From: Megalobrama amblycephala
Lineage: Eukaryota; Chordata; Actinopteri; Cypriniformes; Xenocyprididae
Assembly: GCF_018812025.1 (NCBI RefSeq)
Contig: NC_063061.1
Location: forward strand, 268,501 to 332,500
Length of the DNA: 64,000 nucleotides
Direction of reading: 5' to 3'
Shown: positions 1 through 10,800 of the stretch, one piece after another
Layout of the letters: every line of letters starts with the position of its first letter
Numbering within the stretch: position 1 is the first letter of the stretch
The notes under the pieces: model-generated
The model's input: the letters and a program-made list of their open reading frames with translations, nothing else
The model's database searches: none
Told to the model about the DNA's origin: nothing
Position numbers and translations under genes: made by a program

Positions 1-1110
1 CGGATCCATAGAGACCTCCTCCTGATTAGGAGTCCGTTTTGACCCGGTCACTTGTGACTCTGGTCGCTGTTCAATTACTCTATGCTTAAGGACTCAATCT
101 TGAATCTCAAAAGGGACAATCATTTAAAGTATTAACTATATCCAGAATAACACTTGCTATGATGTGATTACTAAAAGGTTGGAGTCAATGCAGTATATGT
201 TTGTATTCCCGTATGCCTTTTCTTTCTCTGGTAATCATTGTTTTAATTAGGTCAGTCTAATAATATGTGTGTAAGAAGTGTGTCATGTTTGAGTTCTAAA
301 TGCAGAATTTATAATTCTCTGTAATTCTGTGTGAATGAAACATTGAAATTCAGTATCAGGAAAATATTAAGAAACGTTATAAAGTTGTTAATAAAACAGG
401 AGAATGTTCCACAGATATCACGCAATGTGATCAATAGACAATAGACGAGGCGTGTCTAATCTCCGTAGCAACGTCTCATTGGAGGATCGCTCCTTTAAAA
501 CTATGCTGTCCAAACAAGCTAGTGCTGGAAGTCAGAAATCGGTCAGAAGTCGGTCAGAAGTCGGACTGAAGCACAGTCGTTGAAGCCCAGTAGCCGAAGC
601 ACCGCTACTTTGACCACGGCGGAAAAGTCGCATGGGTCATTGAGAACTGATCCTTACCGGGGCTGATTTTCCATCTAACAGTCGCCGACTTCAACCACGA
701 GCCGCGCAGCTGACCATTCAACAGCCGTCACATCCAGACTCCAAAACACTCTGTGAAATATCTGACCAAAGTCTCCAAAGAAGAAAACTGCTCAGAACAG
801 CGCATCTCACCAGCCGGCAACCACTTTAAAGCTTCCGCGCAACCCACGAAGGGCTTTCCCGAGAAGACGTCACCTGAAAGACAGCCAATCCAGAACGGGG
901 CTCCGCTGCACACGAGTCGCAGAACAACCCGATTACCTCAGCTGTCAGAGCAAACGCAGGTACAGGCAAACTTCTCTCTCTTGCTGGAAACTGGTGAAAC
1001 TCCTTTAAACCTAAAGAATCAAGCCAAAGCTCTGCTTTTGTGATTTTCCTCAGGTTGCGATGTTTAGTTAGTATTTGGGACTTTCTTCATAACTCATATC
1101 AACTCCGTGA

Positions 1111-1154
<44 letters not shown>

Positions 1155-1640
1155 ATGAATGTGTGTGTGTGTTTAGCCTTAGTTTCCTGTAATCATTAGA
1201 AGTAGTCAATAAAGCTTGTTTTGATTTTCACATATACAAGTTTCTTGTGCTGTGTATCAAATTACTGTCTTAAACTCAAAGATCAGTTACCTCTTGCTTA
1301 TAATAATATAATAATTATAATAATAATAATCATAATAAAATATTGTTACTGTTGGCAGCAGAATAATATTTTATCCAGAATTGGCAAAATACTCTAACCT
1401 CAGTTTTCGCTGGACGAATAATTGATGAAGTGTTAAATATTAATTCTGACTCATTTACAGTGAATCACTTACAGTTGATTCAATTCTTATTCCCTGTAAC
1501 AATTAAATTGAGCTAATAAATGACCTAAGGTCCCTACAAGAATATCATCAAAAAGTTGATTTATTTCACTAATTCCATTCAAAAAGTGAAACTTGTATAT
1601 TATATTCATTCACTGCACACAGACTGATATATTTCATAGA
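1..1640. other. Unclassified repeat-like sequence, possible LTR-type remnant
   Basis: No gene is recognised here. Positions 533-570 carry short direct repeats of about 11 bases (ggtcagaagtc). An open frame of 96 codons at 753-1043 (+) has no recognisable domain. An AATAAA signal at 1208-1213 follows a TG microsatellite. A TATA-like tttaaaact stretch near 492 followed 700 bases later by a poly(A) signal could be an LTR, but no TG...CA termini, primer-binding site or duplicated flank were found. The class is a guess. Confidence 0.25.
1114..1172. repeat. (TG)n microsatellite
   Basis: About 19 uninterrupted TG units at 1114-1151, a short break (gcgtatgaat), then six more units to 1172. Confidence 0.95.
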
Positions 1641-2572
1641 ATTAGGTGCCATAGAATTAAAAATTGAATTTACCTTGGAATAGTTGAATAACAAGAGTTC
1701 AGTACATGGAAATGACATACAGTGAGTCTCAAACTCCATTGTTTCCTCCTTCTTATGTAAATCTAATTTGTTTAAAAGACCTCCGAAGAACAGGCGAATC
1801 TCAACATAACACCGACTGTTACGGATCATTAAAGGTCCCGTTTTTCGTGGTTTTTTTGAAGCTTTGATTGTGTTTATAGTGTGCAATATAACATGTGTTC
1901 ATGTTTCGCGTGTAAAAAAACACAGTATTTTTCACATAATTTACTTATCTGTATACCGCTGTTTCCACTGTCATAAAAACGGGCTGATGACTTCCTTGTT
2001 CTATGAAGTCCCTCCTTCAGAAATACGTAACGAGTTCTGATTGTGCCAGCGGTTCCTGTGTTGTGATTCGACAGCAGCTTAGCGAACCTTGCCCGGAAAG
2101 GTCACGCCTCTTACCATAACGTGGAGATGCATGCGCTCAGTGTTATTGTAAACATGTCTTTAATTTTACCCTATCAATTTGAGCCGGAATCAGACCCGGT
2201 GATTGGACTGCGGGATGAAAATAACAGCGTTTCGACGACATGGCAACGAACACACTCTACAAACGCAACTCTTGTGTATTCCTGTGGGCGGAGGTTAGTC
2301 AAAAAACTGTTTTAGTGACGTCATTAAAGAAGGAAGTAGAGGGATGTAGTCCAAACTGGCCGTTCGATGTAGGCGACTTCTGTTAAATAAAATATCTCGC
2401 TTGGCATTGAACTTTGAGCTTTAAAATTTTACAGATTTTATTTATACTCTAACAACAACATGCACGCTAAAGGTGATGATACACGGGGCAACTTTTTGAG
2501 CAATGTTGCCGGGCAATGTTGCCGAGCAACGTTGCTTGGGCACTTTCCCACTGAGAAAGAGCAACAAATATA

Positions 2573-4182
2573 CAGTGAGGAAAATAAGTATTTGAACATC
2601 CTGCTATTTTGCAAGTTCTCCCACTTAGAAATCATGAAGGGGTCTGAAATTGTCATCGTAGGTGCATGTCCACTGTGAGAGACATAATCTTAAAAAAAAA
2701 AAATCCAGAAATCACAATGTATGATTTTTTAAATATTTATTTGTATGATACAGCTGCAAATAAGTATTTGAACACCTGAGAAAATCAATGTTAATATTTG
2801 GTACAGTAGCCTTTGTTTGCAATTACAGAGGTCAAACGTTTCCTGTAGTTTTTCACCAGGTTTTCACACACTGCAGGAGGGATTTTGGCCCACTCCTCCA
2901 CACAGATCTTCTCTAGATCAGTCAGATTTCTGGCCTGTCGTTGAGAAACACGGAGTTTGAGCTCCCTCCAAAGATTCTCTATTTAGGAGTTTAGGTCTGG
3001 AGACTGGCTAGGCCACGCCAGAACCTTGATATGCTTCTTACAGAGCCACTCCTTGGTTATCCTGGCTGTGTGCTTCGGGTCATTGTCATGTTGGAAGACC
3101 CAGCCTCGACCCATCTTCAATGCTCTAACTGAAGGAAGGAGGTTGTTCCCCAAAATCTCGCAATACATGGCCCCGGTCATCCTCTCCTTAATACAGTGCA
3201 GTCGCCCTGTCCCATGTGCAGAAAAACACCCCCAAAGCATGATGCTACCACCCCCATGCTTCACAGTAGGGATGGTGTTCTTGGGATGGTACTCATCATT
3301 CTTCTTCCTCCAAACACGTTTAGTGGAATTATGACCAAAAAGTTCTATTTTGGTCTCATCTGACCACATGACTTTCTCCCATGACTCCTCTGGATCATCC
3401 AAATGGTCATTGGCAAACTTAAGACGGGCCTGGACATGTGCTGGTTTAAGCAGGGGAACCTTCCGTGCCATGCATGATTTCAAACCATGACGTCTTAGTG
3501 TATTACCAACAGTAACCTTGGAAACGGTGGTCCCAGCTCTTTTCAGGTCATTGACCAGCTCCTCCCGTGTAGTTCTGGGCTGATTTCTCACCTTTCTTAG
3601 GATCATTGAGACCCCACGAGGTGAGATCTTACATGGAGCCCCAGTCCGAGGAAGATTGACAGTCATGTTTAGCTTCTTCCATTTTCTAATGATTGCTCCA
3701 ACAGTGGACCTTTTTTCACCAAGCTGCTTGGCAATTTCCCCATAGCCCTTTCCAGCCTTGTGGAGGTGTACAATTTTGTCTCTAGTGTCTTTGGACAGCT
3801 CTTTGGTCTTGGCCATGTTAGTTGTTGGATTCTTACTGATTGTATGGGGTGGACAGGTGTCTTTATGCAGCTAACGATCTCAAACAGGTGCATCTAATTT
3901 AGGATAATAAATGGAGTGGAGGTGGACATTTTAAAGGCAGACTAACAGGTCTTTGAGGGTCAGAATTCTAGCTGATAGACAGGTGTTCAAATACTAATTT
4001 GCAGCTGTATCATACAAATAAATAGTTAAAAAATCATACATTGTGATTTCTGGATTTTTATTTTAGATTATGTCTCTCACAGTGGACATGCACCTACGAT
4101 GACAATTTCAGACTCCTTCATGATTTCTAAGTGGGAGAACTTGCAAAATAGCAGGGTGTTCAAATACTTATTTTCCTCACTG
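2573..4182 (-). mobile_element. Tc1-family transposon, 1.6 kb, innermost of the nest
   Basis: Terminal inverted repeats begin cagtgaggaaaataagtatt at both ends and lie between TA dinucleotides (2571-2572 and 4183-4184), the standard Tc1/mariner target duplication. Subterminal sequence is also inverted (ttgcaagttctcccactt...). It carries one transposase gene on the minus strand. Length is normal for fish Tc1 elements. Confidence 0.95.
2791..3816 (-). pseudogene. Tc1-like transposase, one nonsense codon
   Basis: DDE transposase that would cut and paste its own Tc1 element. The frame opens with [16 protein letters not shown], gives a paired-type helix-turn-helix ([11 protein letters not shown], then [12 protein letters not shown]), then the catalytic region with the first Asp in [23 protein letters not shown], and the second Asp in [12 protein letters not shown] at 2983-2985 stops it after PSQSPDLNS. 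The frame then stays open through IENLWRELK, which carries the third catalytic residue (Glu, DD34E spacing), to a natural stop at 2791-2793 after GYCTKY. The truncated 277-residue product therefore lacks the last catalytic acid and should be inactive for cleavage, though it keeps the DNA-binding domain. Apart from this stop the copy looks young. Confidence 0.93.
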
Positions 4183-4294
4183 TATATCTGGATACGTTAG
4201 ATCGGTCGTGGGCAATTTTTTGAGATCCTCCAATCAGAATGTTAGCAGCCAATCACGTGACCGGTTCGGAGATTTCAGAAAAAATTCAAACAAG

Positions 4295-4358
4295 ATGGCG
4301 GCCTCTCAGCGGCAGTGGAGCGGAGAAAAGGAGTGTAAACTTTTATCTTTTTACGCTA
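4295..4358 (+). pseudogene. Possible exon of a SANT/Myb-like protein within the Harbinger-like element
   Basis: An ATG in a strong context (caagATGg) opens a frame reading MAASQRQWSGEKECKLLSFYA, which then meets a consensus donor (GTAAGT at 4359). A Trp followed by acidic/basic spacing and LLxFYA resembles the first helix of SANT/MADF-type domains. Harbinger elements normally encode a Myb-like accessory protein, so this may be its first exon left after internal deletion. The match is short and the reading is tentative. Confidence 0.3.
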
Positions 4359-4509
4359 GTAAGTTGTCATGCGTCAACCCAAAACAGGGAATTTACCTCA
4401 TATATTGCTTAAAATACCAACGACTGTCCGAAAGTAATGTGTGTATGCTGTAATGAAGCTATTGAATGATTTCAGTTAAATACTAAAAAGACGGGATTTT
4501 TTAACGTCT

Positions 4510-4586
4510 CCAGTAGCGTAGGCTGTAGGGCGTTTGACATTTGAATAGCTTTTGATGCGATCGACACGGGTTCGAATCCGTCTTTT
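4510..4586 (+). repeat. tRNA-derived segment with A-box-like and B-box motifs
   Basis: A perfect B box (GGTTCGAATCC) lies at 4569-4579 and an A-box-like TAGCGTAGG at 4514, about 45 bases apart, with part of a T-arm stem (ACGG/CCGT) around the loop. The acceptor and anticodon arms do not fold convincingly, so it is a tRNA relic or SINE head, not a working tRNA gene. Confidence 0.45.
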
Positions 4587-5514
4587 GCCGAACTCGCTCT
4601 TCTCCCTTTTCCTGTCACAAATCAGATCGGAAAGGCATTTATTTTTAATAAAAATGAAGAAAATATTTGAAAAGTTGAAATAAAGTGCCTAACAAGTGTT
4701 TATAATAAAGTATTTATTGAGTTGGCAATAGATTTGCTCCTCTCTGATTAGTTGCTGCCAACTGTCCGTTGCCCTAATTAGTTGCCCTGTGTCTCATCAG
4801 GTTGCCCGTTGACGGCAACATTGCCCAGCAACATTGCTCAAAAAGATGTCCCGTGTATCATCACCTTAACTAAAGTTTGAAACATGGGATCACGAAGAAC
4901 GGGACCTTTAATATGTACGTCCCCAATATTTGCATATGCCAGCCCATGTTCAAGGCATTAGACAAGGGGATTAACATCTGGATCTGTGCACAGCTGAATC
5001 ATCAGACTAGGTAAGCAAGCAAGGACAATAGCGAAAAATGGCAGATGGAGCAATAATAACTGACATGATCCATGATAACATGATATTTTTAGTGATATTT
5101 GTAAATTGTCTTTCTAAATGTTTCGTTAGCATTTTGCTAATGTACTGTTAAATGTGGTTAACGTTACCATCGTTTATTACTGTATTCACTGAGACAAGAG
5201 CCGTCGCTATTTTAATTTTTAAACACTTGCAGTCTGTATAATTCATAAACACAACTTCATTCTTTATAAATCTCTCCAACAGTGTGTAATGTTAGCTTTA
5301 GCCCGTTAGCCACAGAGCATAGCCTCAAACTCATTCAGAATCAAATGTAAACATCCAAATAAATACTATACTGACATGATCTGATGCATGCATGCAGCAT
5401 GCATGACGAACATTTTGTAAAGATCCATTTTGAGGGTTATATTAGCTGTGTAAACTTTGTTTATGCAATGTATTATAGAGTCACAAGCTTGGGGGCGGGG
5501 AGCGCAAGGATTTA

Positions 5515-7130
5515 CAGTGGGTACGGAAAGTATTCAGACCCCCATACATTTTTCACTCTTTGTTATATTGCAGCCATTTGCTAAAATCCTTTAAGTTCAT
5601 TTTTTTTCCTCATTAATGTTCACACAGCACCCCATATTGACAGAAAAACACAGAATTGTTGACATTTTTGCAGATTTATTAAAAAAGAAAAACTGAAATA
5701 TCACATGGTCCTAAGTATTCAGACCCTTTGCTGTGACACTCATATATTTAACTCAGGTGCTGTCCATTTTCTTCTGATCATCCTTGAGATGGTTCTACAC
5801 CTTCATTTGAGTCCAGCTGTGTTTGATTATACTGATTCGGACTTGATTAGGAAAGCCACACACCTGTCTATATAAGACCTTACAGCTTACAGTGCATGTC
5901 AGAGCAAATGAGAATCATGAGGTCAAAGGAACTCCCTGAAGAGCTCAGAGACAGAATTGTGGCAAGGCACAGATCTGCAAGGTTACAAAAAAATTTCTGC
6001 TGCACTTAAGGTTCCTAAGAGCACAGTGGCCTCCATAATCCTTAAATAGAAGACGTTTGGGATGACCAGAACCCTTCCTAGAGCTGGCCGTCCGGCCAAA
6101 CTGAGCTATCGGGGGAAAAGAGCCTTGGTGAGAGAGGTAAAGAAGAACCCAAAAATAACTGTGGCTGAGCTCCAGAGATGCGGTCGGGAGATGGGAGAAA
6201 GTTGTAGAAAGTCAACCATCACTGCAGCCCTCCACCAGTCAGGGCTTTATGGCAGAGTGGCCCGACGGAAGCCTCTCCTCAGTGCAAGACACATGAAAGC
6301 CCACATGGAGTTTGCCAAGATGGTGAGAAATAAGATTCTCTGGTCTGATGAGACCAAGATAGAACTTTTTGGCCTTAATTCTAAGCGGTATGTGTGGAGA
6401 AAACCAGGCACTGCTCATCACCTGTCCAATACAGTCCCAACAGTGAAGCATGGTGGTGGCAGCATCATGCTGTGGGGGTGTTTTTCAGCTGCAAGGACAG
6501 GACGACTGGTTGCAATCGAGGGAAAGATGAATGCTGCCAAGTACAGGGATATCCTGGACGAAAACCCTCTCCAGAGTGCTCAGGACCTCAGACTGGGCCG
6601 AAGGTTTACCTTCCAACAAGACAATGACCCTAAGCACACAGCTAAAATAATGAAGGAGTGGCTTCACAACAACTCTGTGACTGTTCTTGAATGGCCCAGC
6701 CAGAGCCCTGACTTAAACCAAATTGAGCATCTCTGGAGAGACCTAAAAATGGCTATCCACCAACGTTTACCATCCAACCTGACAGAACTGGAGAGGATCT
6801 GCAAGGAGGAATGGCAGAGGATCCCCAAATCCAGGTGTGAAAAACTTGTTGCATCTTTCCCAAAAAGACTCATGGCTGTATTAGATCAAAAGGGTGCTTC
6901 TACTAAATACTGAGCAAAGGGTCTGAATACTTAGGACCATGTGATATTTCAGTTTTTCTTTTTTAATAAATCTGCAAAAATGTCAACAATTCTGTGTTTT
7001 TCTGTCAATATGGGGTGCTGTGTGTACATTAATGAGGAAAAATATGAACTTAAAATGATTTTAGCAAATGGCTGCAATATTACAAAGAGTGAAAAATTTA
7101 AGGGGGTCTGAATACTTTCCGTACCCACTG
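5515..7130 (+). mobile_element. Second Tc1-family transposon, inserted in T1 copy 1
   Basis: Terminal inverted repeats start cagtgggtacggaaagtatt at each end and sit between TA dinucleotides (5513-5514, 7131-7132). The T1 sequence joins cleanly across it (ggattta / aagggg). It is a different Tc1 subfamily from 2573-4182. It encodes a plus-strand transposase. Confidence 0.95.
5908..6913 (+). pseudogene. Tc1-like transposase, N-terminal frameshift and small internal deletion
   Basis: The frame starts at the ATG at 5908 (or the nearby 5917) with RSKELPEELRDRIVARHRS, then is lost near 5982, where an A-run follows ggttac. The helix-turn-helix continues in another frame (VPKSTVASIIL) and meets a TAG just before 6062. 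From 6062 the frame is open for 283 codons and carries all three catalytic acids: WSDETK, DNDPKH and IEHLWRDLK. About eight residues normally found between FAK and RNKILWSDET are missing, judged from the family. The catalytic core survives but the DNA-binding domain is broken, the opposite of the first Tc1 copy. Confidence 0.9.
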
Positions 7131-7302
7131 TAAAGGGGAAGCAGCCTGAATCGGCGCATTTATAATGATGCCCCAAAATAGGCAGTTACAAAAATTAATA
7201 AAAAAAAATCTATGGGGTATTTTGAGCTGAAACTTCACAGACACATTCAGTGGACACCTTAGACTTATATTACATCTTGTGAAAAAACATTCTAGGGCAC
7301 CT

Positions 7303-7639
7303 TTAAGAATTTCAAATGAAAGATGAAGCATACATTTAACAAGATTAGAGGAAAAAGCACTTTATAAAGGTAAAAACAAATGCCCTTGGAGTAAATATTA
7401 CAAATATGCCGATTTAAATGTCAAAGCTGAGTGAACACTTATTGCTTCAGAATAAATTATATTTACAACACAAGAATCGACAAACAACCAGACAAACAAC
7501 ATTTTTATTCTCTAACACTGTCACATAAAATACATGTTTTACCGCTCTATTTATTACAATGATTTTATGTATGGTAGAGTTTTAATTGGTTTACATGTTT
7601 TTTTATAGTCCATTTTATTCCTCTTACATATTTTAATGT
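7303..7639. other. AT-rich spacer
   Basis: Nothing recognisable between the right end of T1 copy 1 and the LTR-like repeat: no open frame, RNA motif or duplicated flank. Confidence 0.5.
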
Positions 7640-7717
7640 GTGTATGTCTTTAAATGAGTCTGGGTCTGCCTGTCATGTGACTGATCACATGACAGGAATC
7701 AGGAAGTAGACCAGTAT
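7640..7717 (+). repeat. Left part of an LTR-like repeat split by the LINE
   Basis: Contains a perfect 10-bp inverted repeat (tgtcatgtga / tcacatgaca, 7671-7694) around a 4-base loop. Each arm holds TCATGTGA, the M-box/E-box type site bound by MITF/TFE factors. The last 13 bases (agtagaccagtat) are duplicated on the far side of the LINE at 13359-13371. Sequence resumes there as TATAAAggaggc, so this looks like the upstream half of a promoter. LTR identity is inferred. Confidence 0.4.
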
Positions 7718-7878
7718 TTTTTTTTTTTTTTTTAATTGCAGAAAGAAACAAGTACAATAAGGCAATAAATAATCTAAAGAAAATCCAATAGAGCAGAGCA
7801 CAACAAAATAAGAGTAAAACGAGGGAGAAGAAGAAAATTTACACATCAGGGTCTTCTAGTTTAAATTTCCTCAACAAG

Positions 7879-10800
7879 CTAAGTAGTTTTCTTCCTGTTT
7901 AAAGATTTACAGTACAACCAAAATTCTTTTTGAAATACAGAAAATAATGGTTTTGTCTTAAGGCACTTACATTCGTGAATGAAAAATTTACCCAAAATAA
8001 GAAAATTATTTAACAAAAACTGAATTTGTATATCTTCCATAATAATACCAAAAATTATATCATTTTTAGAAAACTGAGAATTCACCTTATTAGTAACTTT
8101 AAGCCACTCATACATATCGGACCAAAACGTTCTACTAAATATACATTCAAAGAAAAGATGTACAGTCGTTTCAATGTCAGAATTACAGAAAGTACAATTA
8201 TTGTGGTCAATATTAAATCTATGTCTAAGAAATTCTGACGATGGATAGATATCATTAAAAATTTTAAAGTGTACTTCTTTGGCTTTGGGGGGTATGGGGA
8301 AAGAGAGATATAAAGTTCTTAATTTTTTAATGGAATTCTTGGGAAAAATTTGAGTTCCGTTATTTCGACTGGCTTGATTTGGAAATTTATCTTGAGTTAA
8401 TAAAGTTCTGATTAATTTATTTGGCAAGGTACTTGTAAAAAAATCTTGGCCATTTATTTTTAAAGATGGTAAATGCAAAGCTTGAGTTAGATTGGGCACG
8501 GTGTGACTCACCATCTGTACAAAAGCCTTTGGAATGCAGTTCAATACCATATTAAATTGTTTATAATCACAATAAAAGTTATATTTTTCACAAAAGGTTT
8601 TGTGATTCATAAAACAACCTTCCTTATCTAATAGGTGAACAGCAGAACAAATACCTCTCTCCCACCATTCTCTCAAAAAGAGTGACTTATTCCTAAATAA
8701 AATATACCTGTTATTCCAAATTGGTGAATTGTGAGGGGAAAAGTTATGTTTATAAATCAACTTCCAGTATAAAAGAACCTGTTTATGAAATTCTGACAGT
8801 TTAAGAGGGAGTTTTGGTATTGAAAAATCACAACATAACAGAAATTCTATCCCACCAACACTTTTAAAGATATTCCTAGGAGTGCAAAACCAGAAACTAC
8901 TATTATTTATTAGAAAGTTTTTAAGCCAATTAACCTTGAAAGTACCATTCATGCAATCAAAATCTATGGCCTGTAAACCCCCTTCTTTGTAATCTTTCAC
9001 TATTGTCGCTTTTTTAATATAATGAGCTTTTCTTTTCCAAATATAGTTGAAGTTCATCTGATTAATTAACTTAATTTTCTTATTAGAAATAGGAAGGGAT
9101 CCTGCCGGGTAAATGCATCTAGACAATGACTCAACTTTGGTCAATAAAATTCGACCAAATATAGAAATGTCTCTCTGCATCCATCTATCCAATCGGGTCT
9201 TAGATTCAGCTATTCTATTAGATATATTTAATGCTTCACATTCCACTTTGTCTTTGGTAATTACAATCCCAAGATATTTAATCCTAGATTTAATTGGTAC
9301 ATTGCAAATTTGTGTAAGATGAGATTCTTTCAATGTCATTATTTCACATTTACTTAAATTAAGACACAGACCCGAAGCATTAGAAAAATTATTAATAATT
9401 TGGAGAGTTTTTGGAACCTGATCAGCATTTTTTAAAAATAAAGCTGTGTCGTCAGCCAGTTGACTGATCACTATATCATCAAAAACCTTTAAATGCTCGA
9501 TATCTGAATTTTTAATTGCAAGAGCGAGCATTTCAGCAGCCAAAATAAAAAATAACGGCGAGATAGGACAACCTTGTTTAATTCCTCGACTTATATTAAA
9601 ACGTGGAGTAGTCCCTTCTGGCAAAGAAACGGAGCAATTTGTGTCCCGATATAAGCTACCAATTATACTTCTAAACTTTTCCCCAAATCCAAAAAATTCT
9701 AAAGCAGAAAAAATAAAAGGGTGTTCGACCGTATCGAACGCTTCGTAAAAATCAAGGAAAAACATAACACTGTCATCATTAATCTTGTCTCTATAATCAA
9801 TCAGATCTTGGACCAAACGTAAATTATTGTAAATCGACCTACCCTTCATTAACCCTGATTGCGTATCACTTATAACCTGGTATAAACCACTCTTCAAAGG
9901 ATTAGAGAAAATGTGTGCTAATAATTTATAATCGTTATTTAACAGGGTGATGGGCCGCAAGTTTTCTAATAACTTAGGATCTTTGCCCGGCTTGGGAATG
10001 AGAATTATAACCCCTTGCTTCATAGTATGAGAAAGTAACAAACATTCTGTAATTTCTGTCAAGGCTTTAAATAAAATCAGCTTAATCGTGTCCCAAAAAA
10101 AATTGTAAAAATTGGCCGTTAGACCGTCGGAGCCAGGGGATTTGTCAGAAGATAAAGACTGCAAAGCCTCCTCTAAATCCTGTAATGAGATTTTTGCTTC
10201 ACAAGTCTCTTTAAATTCCACACTAATTTGTGGAATAAATGGTTTAATATTATCAAAAAAAACGTCCGCATTAAATTTAGAAAATGTCGATTTATATAAA
10301 TTACTATAAAAGAGAAAAACGTTACTTGCTATATCCTTTGCGTTGGACGATTCATTACCATCAATAATTAAAGAACGTATGTTATATCTTTTCCAATCCA
10401 CAGAAATATGCCGAATTTCTCTCCCCTTCTTCTATCCATTTGGCCCTTGAGCGAATGTAAGCGCCTTTTGCCTTTTGAACATAAATGTTGTCAAGTTCAG
10501 ATTGTAAAAGTAAAAATTTCGCTCTCTCCGAATCATCAGAATGATTGTTACAGCATTCACTTATTTCTCTAATCAGACTGAGTTCTTCTAAATGGGATAT
10601 TTTTTTAAGCTTTTTGGCAAAATAAATAGAAAAATTACGAACTCTAAATTTCAAATATTCCCATTTACTGATATTTGAGGGAAATGAACAATCTTCAATA
10701 ACCTCTGCAATAAGAGATTTAATACCCTGACAGAAGGTCTCAGATCTAAGAAGAATGGCGTTAAATTTCCAATATCCCTTATTACGACGCCGTACAGTTA

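Larger units (their letters stand above)
2471..4866. mobile_element. Harbinger-like non-autonomous DNA transposon with TAA target duplication
   Basis: Begins aggtgatgatacacggg and ends with the exact inverse. The inverted repeats continue for about 60 bases with few mismatches and contain repeated gcaac/gttgc motifs. It is flanked by TAA at 2468-2470 and 4867-4869. The second T2 copy shows the empty site (cacacTAActaaag) with one TAA. A three-base TWA duplication is the PIF/Harbinger signature. No DDE nuclease is present. It contains a Tc1 transposon (2573-4182), a tRNA-like segment and a possible exon of a SANT/Myb-type protein. Confidence 0.8.
1833..4907. mobile_element. TTAA-flanked element, family T2, copy 1
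   Basis: Starts aggtcccgttttt and ends with its inverse, gaacgggacct. It is flanked by TTAA at 1829-1832 and 4908-4911. The empty site can be read from another T1 copy at 32050-32070, which has gatcattaatatg with a single TTAA. The second T2 copy (12187-12862) is 676 bp and aligns throughout; the extra 2.4 kb here is a Harbinger-like insertion at 2471-4866. Its inner sequence (taacattacacactaactaaag) is related to the ends of family T3 at 43660-44776. Confidence 0.85.
1644..7302. mobile_element. TTAA-flanked element, family T1, copy 1 (outermost shell of the nest)
   Basis: The termini are aggtgcc(c)tagaatt at the left and ttctagggcacct at the right, inverted repeats of each other. TTAA follows the right end; the left end has TTA with one base apparently lost. 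A near-complete copy at 40349-41299 is only 951 bp, so the extra 4.7 kb here is nested insertions: family T2 at 1833-4907 and a Tc1 element at 5515-7130. No transposase of its own is visible, so it is non-autonomous. The TTAA target suggests a piggyBac-type mobiliser, which is inference. Confidence 0.8.

Noticed and set aside
2438..2678. Overlapping 72-codon frames on both strands
   Set aside because: They run across the border between Harbinger-like and Tc1 terminal repeats; inverted-repeat sequence, not coding.
4510..4586. Functional tRNA gene
   Set aside because: B box is perfect, but the acceptor and anticodon stems do not pair and it lies within a transposon.
7949..8238. Plus-strand frame inside the LINE
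   Set aside because: Shadow of ORF2 on the opposite strand; no domain.
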